From assembly GCA_023430145.1 (NCBI GenBank), contig JAEZCD010000120.1:1-10924 (forward strand): DNA of 10,924 nucleotides, in the 5' to 3' direction. Source of the DNA: Pseudomonadota bacterium. Lineage in GTDB: Bacteria; Pseudomonadota; Alphaproteobacteria; Rhizobiales; Methylopilaceae. A program made the translations under genes and the position numbers. Shown here one piece after another: positions 6,016-10,924 of this stretch (positions are counted from its first letter, which is position 1; the number at the start of each line of letters is the position of its first letter). The notes under the pieces are model-generated. The model was not told the origin of the DNA. It did no database searches and saw only the letters and a list, made by a program, of their open reading frames with translations.

Positions 6016-7041
6016 TCAGGTCGGGCGGCCGAGGAATCCCCTCGCCCGGCGCCAGAGCCCGCCGAGCAGCAGCAGGCCCCTCCGCTTCCAGGACCGCCTC
6101 GGCCCGCCCTTGCGCTCGAGCCTCGTCGCCTTCTTCTGCTCGCGCCGCTCCTGCTCGCGGTGGATCCGATGGTGCCGGCGCGCCTCTTCCTCCGACAGGG
6201 GACCGATGGTGGCCTCCGGCGCCGCGCGGGCTTGCTCGCCGGGCGCCTCCGCCCGTTTCCGGGTGGATGCCCGCTTCGGATCGTAGGGGTCGTCCTCGGG
6301 CGACCGGCGGACGGCACCGCATCCCGCCATGATGGCGTTCAGCGTCCCGATATCGCCATCCGCGCAGGCATCGACGATCACCGAGAGCTCGCCGCGCGCC
6401 TTGAGGACGGAGGCGAGATTGTGCGGGCCGCCGGGGACGACGAATTGGAAGACGTTCGGCCCGATTGGGAAGCCGCCGATCTGGTACCAGTCCTTGCCGC
6501 CGTCGCCCTGGAACAAATAGTAGGCGCAGTCGCCCGTCATGTGCTCGGCCGCGCTCGGGTAGCGGAACGCCGCGATCCTCGAGGTGAACTCGCGCCAGCG
6601 GGTCTCCTGCGGGATCACTTCGGGGCAGACGGAGAACTGCGGCGCGAAGGCGATCGCCGTCTGCGCGCGCAGCAGCCGGGCGAACACGATCGCCCCGAAG
6701 CCGCCCATGCTGTTGCCGATGGTGACGAGCCGGCCGCATCGCGGCGACCACTCGGCGACGATCGCCTCGAGCTTCGCTGCGAAGCTCGGCTCGTTGTACC
6801 AGCTGCGGGTCTTGTCCTGGACGAACAGGACCGAGTTCTCGCCGCCGGCATGCGCGACGCGGACGAACTCCTCGCGCTGCAGCGCCCCGAGGCGATGGCC
6901 GATGCCGGTGAAGGCGACGAACAGCGTCCTCGTCCCGCCGCCCAGCCCGGCGATGCGGAGCCCGTCGTCCTCGAAGATCGTTTGCGGAACCGCCTCGGTC
7001 TCGGTCGCGTCGGCGGCAGGGGATGACGGGACGACGAGCAT
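6016..7041 (-). CDS. Alpha/beta-hydrolase-fold protein with basic C-terminal tail
   Basis: The 341-residue product has a core of about 240 residues that reads as an alpha/beta hydrolase. TLFVAFTGIGHR (39-50) is an early strand and possible oxyanion loop, VLFVQDKTRSWYNEP (71-85) a second strand with a distinctive SWYN motif, and TIGNSMGGFGA (107-117) the nucleophile elbow with S111. FQGD (177-180) offers an acid and VPGGPHNLA (202-210) the likely catalytic H207. No signal peptide is seen. After about residue 245 comes a low-complexity tail rich in R, K and E (EEEARRHHRIHREQERREQK), ending in RRGLLLLGGLWRRARGFLG, which could be a short amphipathic or membrane-touching helix. The ATG at 7041 has only a weak Shine-Dalgarno. 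Proteins of this style sit among uncharacterised alphaproteobacterial hydrolases; the substrate is unknown. It converges with the transporter gene and diverges from the kinase gene. Confidence 0.8.
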   Translation of the reverse strand: MLVVPSSPAADATETEAVPQTIFEDDGLRIAGLGGGTRTLFVAFTGIGHRLGALQREEFVRVAHAGGENSVLFVQDKTRSWYNEPSFAAKLEAIVAEWSPRCGRLVTIGNSMGGFGAIVFARLLRAQTAIAFAPQFSVCPEVIPQETRWREFTSRIAAFRYPSAAEHMTGDCAYYLFQGDGGKDWYQIGGFPIGPNVFQFVVPGGPHNLASVLKARGELSVIVDACADGDIGTLNAIMAGCGAVRRSPEDDPYDPKRASTRKRAEAPGEQARAAPEATIGPLSEEEARRHHRIHREQERREQKKATRLERKGGPRRSWKRRGLLLLGGLWRRARGFLGRPT

Positions 7042-7356
7042 CGAAAGGGCAACTCACCACGCGCATGAACGGCCGCGGCGCGGCCGCCATCACGGAGGAG
7101 GAGCTTCCCGGACGCTCGAGACAGCGTCGGACGATCGCCGAAGCCTCCCCCGCTGCTCCCGGCGTTCGGCGAACTCGACGAGACTCGCGAGACGAGGAGT
7201 AGGCCCCCGAGCATTGGTGGTGATTGAGAGGATGGTTAGAAATCGGAGAGAAACCCCGGGGTGCTTCGACGGCGGATTTGCGGTACGGCCGTCGGAACAC
7301 TGGCGGCGTTCTCACGACCACTGTCGGCGCAGCGCAATCTCGACTATCAACCGGGC
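7042..7356. other. Divergent gap between hydrolase and histidine-kinase genes
   Basis: This 315-base gap should hold the promoters of both genes. On the plus strand a weak candidate for the kinase gene is TTGGTG (7215-7220), a 16-base spacer, and TTAGAA (7237-7242). I see no clear operator repeat. A 45-codon frame from ATG 7065 to TAG 7202 has strongly skewed, arginine-rich content and no Shine-Dalgarno, and is not called. The kinase frame is open from a GTG at 7261, so the 3' part of this gap could be coding if that start is used. Confidence 0.5.
7215..7242 (+). promoter_or_regulatory. Weak candidate promoter of the kinase-regulator operon
   Basis: TTGGTG and TTAGAA stand 16 bases apart, 114 bases before the preferred start codon at 7357, in the most A/T-rich part of the gap. 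The match to the sigma70 consensus is poor, and this is a guess by position. Confidence 0.22.
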
Positions 7357-8955
7357 ATGACTGTTCGTTGGCGTATCATCCTGCTCGAGGCCGTGACGCT
7401 CGCCTTCATCGCATCGATGATCGGCGTCATGGTGGTCGGGCTGCATACGGCCGGCGCGCTCGCCAAGCGCATCGACGGGGTTCATCGTCGCTTCGAGGCC
7501 ATCGCCGATCTCGACAGCCGATCCAACGACTACGCCGACAAGATGAGCGAGGTGGTGCGGCTCGGACCGCAGCACATGGACGCGTTCGTCGCCACGCGGA
7601 AGGCGATGGAGGGCGCGCTCGACCGGCTTGCGGCTGCGACGCGCGAGGAGGTGTCGACGCTCCGCGACCTCGACGAGGTGCAGCGCGAGCTCCCCGACAT
7701 CGAATCGACGAGCCAGCTGACGGAGCTGTTCCGGTCGATCGATCAGGCGGCCACGCGGGTCATCGAGCTGCAGCGCGCGGGGGACGAGCAGGAGGCGCAG
7801 GAGATCTTCCGCCGCGATGTCGAGCATCGCCTGTCGTTCGAGTTCGAGCGGCTGGTCGCCAGCTCCCTGCAGGGCGAGCGCGACGACGTCGCCGGCGAGC
7901 TGACCGCCGTCCGGCAGCAGCTCGACACGCTCCTGCTCCGCGCCATCGCGCTCGCTCTGCTCGCGCTCGCCTGCGGGGCCGCACTCGGGGTCGTCCTCAA
8001 CCGCGCCATCGTGCGGCCCGTGAAGGTCCTTTCGACCGGTGCGCGCGAGCTCGCCGAGGGACGGCTCGACCACCGGATCGTCGTTCGCGGCAACGACGAG
8101 TTCGCGTCCCTCTCGCGCACCTTCAACGACATGGCTGCCGCGATCGAGGAGCAGCGCATGGGCCTCGTGCGGGCGCAGCAGCTTCTCGGCTCGGAGGTCG
8201 AGGCGCGAACGCGCGAGCTGCGTGAGGCCAATGACCGCCTGCGCGACCTCGACAGCCGGCGCGCGCAGTTCCTCGCCGACGTCAGCCATGAGCTGCGCAC
8301 GCCGCTCACCGTGATGCGCGGCGAGGCCGATGTCGCACTGCGCGCCGGCAGCCCGAGCGAGCGCCTCGAGGCGCTGCGCCGCATCCAGGGCCAGGCGGCC
8401 GAGCTCGGGCGCCTGCTCGAGGACCTGCTGGCCTTCGCCCGGTCGGAGGCGGACGATCAGGCTTTCGAGCCGGTGCGCACGCGCGCCTGCGACGTCGTCA
8501 CGGCAGCGGTGCGCGAGGGCGAAGTGCTGGCGGCCGCGCACGACGTCTCCATCCATGCCGATCTCGCCGACGGAGGCGTGCGGATCCTCGCCGACCTGCG
8601 GCGGCTCAAGCAGGCGCTCGTCATCGGCCTCGACAATGCGGTCAAGCATTCGCCGGCCGGCGGCAGGGTGCGTGTGGCGACCTTCGCGGCCGACGGCCGC
8701 GTGACGATCAGCATCGCCGACGAAGGCGAGGGTGTGCCCGAGACGGACCGCCCGCATGTCTTCGAGCGTTTCTTCCGGGGAAGCGCGGAAGCGTCCCGGC
8801 CCGGCGGCGGCATCGGCATCGGCTTGTCGATCGCCAAGGAGATCGTCGAGCGGCACGGGGGCACGATCGCGCTCGACAACCGGCCGGGTGGCGGCGCGGT
8901 GCTGAACATCGGCATCCCGCTCGCCCGATCGGAGGCGGAGGTCGCGGCGCCATGA
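7357..8955 (+). CDS. Two-component sensor histidine kinase (HAMP, HisKA, HATPase)
   Basis: The 532-residue inner-membrane kinase should sense a periplasmic or membrane signal and phosphorylate the regulator encoded next. Helix 1 is at about 6-30 and helix 2 at about 192-215. The roughly 160 residues between them are helical and charged, like a four-helix-bundle sensor, with no ligand-binding motif I recognise. HAMP follows (about 216-268, RPVKVLSTGARELAEGRLDH), then a coiled coil (270-302). The HisKA H-box is FLADVSHELRTPLTVMRGEA, with phosphoacceptor H311. The catalytic domain shows N-box LDNAVKHSP (N427), G1 DEGEGVP, F-box FERFFRG and G2 GGGIGIGLSIAKEIVERHGG. The ATG at 7357 puts the first helix directly at the N-terminus; a GTG at 7261 would add 32 residues with no clear role. 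The stop codon overlaps the next start (ATGA), so the pair is translationally coupled. The signal is unknown. Confidence 0.95.
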   Translation: MTVRWRIILLEAVTLAFIASMIGVMVVGLHTAGALAKRIDGVHRRFEAIADLDSRSNDYADKMSEVVRLGPQHMDAFVATRKAMEGALDRLAAATREEVSTLRDLDEVQRELPDIESTSQLTELFRSIDQAATRVIELQRAGDEQEAQEIFRRDVEHRLSFEFERLVASSLQGERDDVAGELTAVRQQLDTLLLRAIALALLALACGAALGVVLNRAIVRPVKVLSTGARELAEGRLDHRIVVRGNDEFASLSRTFNDMAAAIEEQRMGLVRAQQLLGSEVEARTRELREANDRLRDLDSRRAQFLADVSHELRTPLTVMRGEADVALRAGSPSERLEALRRIQGQAAELGRLLEDLLAFARSEADDQAFEPVRTRACDVVTAAVREGEVLAAAHDVSIHADLADGGVRILADLRRLKQALVIGLDNAVKHSPAGGRVRVATFAADGRVTISIADEGEGVPETDRPHVFERFFRGSAEASRPGGGIGIGLSIAKEIVERHGGTIALDNRPGGGAVLNIGIPLARSEAEVAAP

Positions 8956-9683
8956 AGGTTCTCGTCATCGAAGACGACCGGCGGATATCGGCCTTTCTCG
9001 GCCGCGGGCTCGCCGCGGAAGGGTACCAGGTGACGCTCGAGGAGGACGGCCGCGACGGTCTCGAGCGCATCCGCAACGACAGCTTCGACCTCGTCATCCT
9101 GGACGTCATGCTGCCCTATCTCAGCGGCCTCGAGATCTGCCGGATCGTGCGCGAGGAGCGGCGCCCCGTGCTGATCCTGATGCTGACCGCCAAGGCCACC
9201 ATCCAGGACAAGGTCGAGGGCCTCAAGGGCGGCGCCGACGACTATCTGACCAAGCCCTTCGCCTTCGACGAGCTGATCGCGAGGATCATCGCCCTGCGGC
9301 GGCGCCGGCCCGGGGCCGACGGCGCGGACGCCGCCGTGCTGCGCGTCGGGTCGCTGACGCTCGACCCGGCATCGCGCCGGGTGACGAAGGACGGCCGCGA
9401 CATCGCGCTGACGGTGCGCGAGTTCGAGCTGCTGCGCTACCTGATGGCCAATGCCGAGCAGGTCGTCAGCCGGCAGCGGCTGCTCAACAGCGTCTGGGAG
9501 TACGGCTTCGATCCGGGGACCAAGATCATCGACGTCTATGTCCGCTATCTGCGCAGGAAGCTCGACGACGGGGCCGACGAACCATCGGTGATCGAGACCG
9601 TGCGCGGCGTCGGCTACATGATCTCCGCCCGCGGCGGCCGCAGCGCGGCGGCCGAGGGGGCGGGAGAGGGCGGAGCCGGGTAG
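8952..9683 (+). CDS. OmpR/PhoB-type response regulator
   Basis: The 243-residue cytoplasmic DNA-binding regulator is the probable partner of the kinase encoded just upstream. The receiver domain (1-115) has the acidic pair D8 and D9, phosphoacceptor D51 in LVILDVMLP, T79 in LMLTAKA and K101 in YLTKPF, so all key residues are present. The winged-helix domain (about 130-226) shows LTLDPASRRVTKDGRDIALT, REFELLRYLMANAEQVVSRQ, a recognition region with IIDVYVRYLRRKLDD, and the terminal VIETVRGVGYMI. A glycine/alanine-rich tail of about 18 residues follows. Transcription order is kinase then regulator, the reverse of the commoner arrangement. The last 70 bases are overlapped on the opposite strand by the FMN reductase gene. 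The target genes are not visible; autoregulation is plausible. Confidence 0.96.
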   Translation: MKVLVIEDDRRISAFLGRGLAAEGYQVTLEEDGRDGLERIRNDSFDLVILDVMLPYLSGLEICRIVREERRPVLILMLTAKATIQDKVEGLKGGADDYLTKPFAFDELIARIIALRRRRPGADGADAAVLRVGSLTLDPASRRVTKDGRDIALTVREFELLRYLMANAEQVVSRQRLLNSVWEYGFDPGTKIIDVYVRYLRRKLDDGADEPSVIETVRGVGYMISARGGRSAAAEGAGEGGAG

Positions 9684-10312
9684 GGGCGGCGCGAGCGTCG
9701 GGTTCGGCGCCGCCACCGGCCCGGCCTGGGCGGCGATCTCTCGGCGCGCTGCCTTTTCGCCGCCTCCGCCCACCATTCGAGGTCCGCGGCAAAGCGCGGG
9801 AAGCTCGCCGCGAGCGCCTTTCCGCCTTCCCCGCGTGGGGCGCCCTCGGCATCGAGGGCGGCGGTGACCCGGCCGACCGCGATGGTGCTGGAGATCACCA
9901 CCATCCCCATCTCGGACAGCGTGCCGTGCCAGGCGAGGGCGGCGCGGGCGCCGCCGATGCGGCCGGCGGAATAGCTGACGATCGCGGCCGGGCGCCAGAA
10001 CCACTCCTCGAGGAAATGGTCCGTCAGGTTCTTGAGCCCGGGCTGGACACCCCAATTGTACTCGCCGGTGACGAAGACGAAGCCGTCCGCGGCGCGAATT
10101 CTCGCCGCGAGCCGCGCCATCGCGGCCGGTGCCTCGCCGGGGGGATGCTCCTTGAACATCCGGTCCAGCATCGGCAGGTCCCATTCCTTGGCATCGATCA
10201 ACTGCGGCGCGTGACCGCGCTCCCGCAGCCCGCCGACGACGTAGCGGGCGAGCCGGATGCCGGCCCTGTCGGAGCGGTAGGAGCCATAAAGGACGAGCAG
10301 GTCGAGGCCCAA
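9614..10312 (-). CDS. NAD(P)H-dependent FMN reductase, flavodoxin-like fold
   Basis: The 232-residue product belongs to the NADPH-dependent FMN reductase (flavodoxin-like) family, cytoplasmic enzymes that pass electrons from NAD(P)H to FMN or quinones. DLLVLYGSYRSDRAGIRLAR (4-23) is the phosphate-binding loop strand. FVFVTGEYNWGVQPGLKN (78-95) matches the family's P-E-Y-N-x-S-x-P-x-x-L-K-N motif with T-G in place of the proline, and WRPAAIVSYSAGRIGGARA (106-124) matches the K-P-x-x-I-V-x-x-S-x-G-x-x-G-G motif. The core ends near residue 185, the usual length. The last 45 or so residues are a basic, proline-rich tail whose final 22 codons overlap the response-regulator gene on the other strand. 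The start is TTG at 10312, backed by GGGAG 6 bases upstream. It follows the metallo-beta-lactamase-fold gene after 44 bases, probably in one transcript. The substrate is unknown. Confidence 0.88.
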   Translation of the reverse strand: MGLDLLVLYGSYRSDRAGIRLARYVVGGLRERGHAPQLIDAKEWDLPMLDRMFKEHPPGEAPAAMARLAARIRAADGFVFVTGEYNWGVQPGLKNLTDHFLEEWFWRPAAIVSYSAGRIGGARAALAWHGTLSEMGMVVISSTIAVGRVTAALDAEGAPRGEGGKALAASFPRFAADLEWWAEAAKRQRAERSPPRPGRWRRRTRRSRRPYPAPPSPAPSAAALRPPRAEIM

Positions 10313-10318
10313 GGGCGT

Positions 10319-10323
10319 CTCCC
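10319..10323 (-). promoter_or_regulatory. Shine-Dalgarno GGGAG supporting a TTG start
   Basis: GGGAG on the minus strand lies 6 bases before TTG 10312-10310. The first flavodoxin strand begins two or three residues later, and no ATG or GTG lies in frame close by, so TTG is the natural start of the FMN reductase. Confidence 0.6.
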
Positions 10324-10356
10324 GGGTCGGCGCCGGCCCCGCGGAGCCTCGATCTA

Positions 10357-10924
10357 TTAGGCCATCCGGAACAGTGCCGCGAGCGGCTCCTCGGCCGGGT
10401 CGGCGAGAACTCTGCCGCGATCCGTAAGCTCGACGAGGTGCGCCAGAACCGACATGCCGGCGCCGCGCACGAGGCGCGGATCGAGCCCAGGATAGAGCGC
10501 GCCGACGATGTCGGGGATGCGCTGCGGGGCGGCGGCGAGGCGCTCCAGGATCGCCGTCTCGCGGGCGTCGCGATGGGCGATGAGCTGGCGGAGGTAAGCC
10601 TGCGGGTCGCGCACTGGCGGCCCGTGGCCGGGGAAATAGATCGCCTCGCCGCGGCCGAGCAGATCGGCCAGCGACCGCCGGTAGGCGCGCATCGAGCCCC
10701 GCGGCGGGACGACGACGCTCGTCGACCAGGCCATCACATGGTCGCCCGAGAACAGCGCGCTCGCCTGCGGCAGGGCGAAGGCGAGATGCTCGGGCGCATG
10801 GCCCGGCGTCGGCACCGCCTCGAGCGTCCAGCCGGGTCCATGAATCCGCTCGCCGGCGGCGAGCACCCTGTCGGGCCGGTAGGCGCCGCCGCCCGTCTCG
10901 GGGCCGCCCGGCTCGTCGCCGCCG
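10357..10924 (-). CDS. Metallo-beta-lactamase-fold hydrolase (5' end outside window)
   Basis: The frame stays open to the right edge, giving about 188 C-terminal residues; the GTG at 10866 lies inside the protein. TPGHAPEHLAF carries a metal-binding histidine (third motif), LFSGDHVMAWSTSVV the bridging aspartate (fourth) and YFPGHGPPV the last histidine (fifth). The HxHxDH first motif must lie outside the window. The C-terminal part, from about RQLIAHRDARETAILERL to the end, resembles the winged-helix domain of LACTB2-like proteins: R-x-x-x-I-L-x-x-L, then IPDIVGALYPGLDP, then an alpha-helix with SVLAHLVELTDRGRV. Such enzymes are Zn-dependent hydrolases of uncertain substrate; LACTB2 itself is a ribonuclease, while many bacterial relatives are uncharacterised. 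It ends at TAA 10359-10357 and is followed on the same strand by the FMN reductase gene. Confidence 0.9.
   Translation of the reverse strand, partial: GGDEPGGPETGGGAYRPDRVLAAGERIHGPGWTLEAVPTPGHAPEHLAFALPQASALFSGDHVMAWSTSVVVPPRGSMRAYRRSLADLLGRGEAIYFPGHGPPVRDPQAYLRQLIAHRDARETAILERLAAAPQRIPDIVGALYPGLDPRLVRGAGMSVLAHLVELTDRGRVLADPAEEPLAALFRMA

Noticed and set aside
7184..7196. CTCGCGAG palindrome flanked by GACGAG repeats
   Set aside because: Short, GC-rich, and no second copy near the kinase or hydrolase promoter, so not convincing as an operator.
7065..7202. 45-codon ORF in the gap between hydrolase and kinase genes
   Set aside because: No Shine-Dalgarno, strongly arginine-rich, no recognisable feature; likely chance in GC-rich DNA.
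5969..7321. 450-codon minus-strand frame overlapping the alpha/beta-hydrolase gene
   Set aside because: A different frame from the one with the nucleophile elbow and catalytic histidine; arginine-rich content typical of a shadow.
7312..8856. 514-codon minus-strand frame opposite the histidine kinase
   Set aside because: Shadow of a kinase with all catalytic boxes intact; no motifs of its own.
8457..10184. Long minus-strand frame across the regulator and reductase genes
   Set aside because: It overlaps two recognised proteins in other frames, and its sequence has low-complexity antisense character.

Overview
The window is a very GC-rich chromosomal segment. The Der sequence type, the gene order at the left edge (a BamB-like propeller gene directly followed by der) and the protein styles suggest an alphaproteobacterium, probably of the Hyphomicrobiales (Rhizobiales). 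No rRNA, tRNA, CRISPR array, insertion sequence, integrase or phage gene was seen. The gene content looks like ordinary chromosome with a few less-studied genes in the middle.

Layout: (1) 1-2306, plus strand: the 3' part of a BamB-like outer-membrane assembly lipoprotein, then the complete ribosome-assembly GTPase gene der 7 bases downstream, then a hairpin. (2) 2344-3828, minus strand: a row of three small genes, read as a SET-domain protein, a single-pass membrane protein with an FxLYD-like domain, and a 70-residue cold-shock-domain-like protein. A good intrinsic terminator separates the last two. (3) 3829-4200: a gene-free stretch holding two copies of a promoter-like repeat that faces the SET gene. 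(4) 4201-5829, plus strand: a 542-residue MHS-type major facilitator with a periplasmic insertion of about 100 residues, then a hairpin. (5) 6016-7041, minus strand: an alpha/beta-hydrolase-fold protein with a long basic C-terminal tail. (6) 7357-9683, plus strand: a sensor histidine kinase and an OmpR/PhoB-type response regulator joined by a 4-base ATGA overlap, kinase first. (7) 9614-10924, minus strand: the 3' part of a metallo-beta-lactamase-fold hydrolase gene followed by an NAD(P)H-dependent FMN reductase gene. The reductase gene runs 70 bases into the response-regulator gene from the opposite side.

BamB and Der are housekeeping proteins (envelope biogenesis and 50S assembly). The kinase and regulator form one signalling pair, probably autoregulated, with no evident target in the window. 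The MHS carrier and the hydrolase converge and are probably unrelated in function.

The part most worth a second look is the SET gene and its upstream DNA. Two 25-base near-identical repeats lie 106 bases apart. Each joins a run of six C to a TACTAT or TACAAT box with a plausible -35 about 17 bases upstream, so they read as a duplicated promoter/operator. The C-run beside an A/T-rich palindrome recalls CsoR/RcnR/FrmR-family operators, but that link is inference. I found no convincing evidence of a large undescribed multi-gene system.
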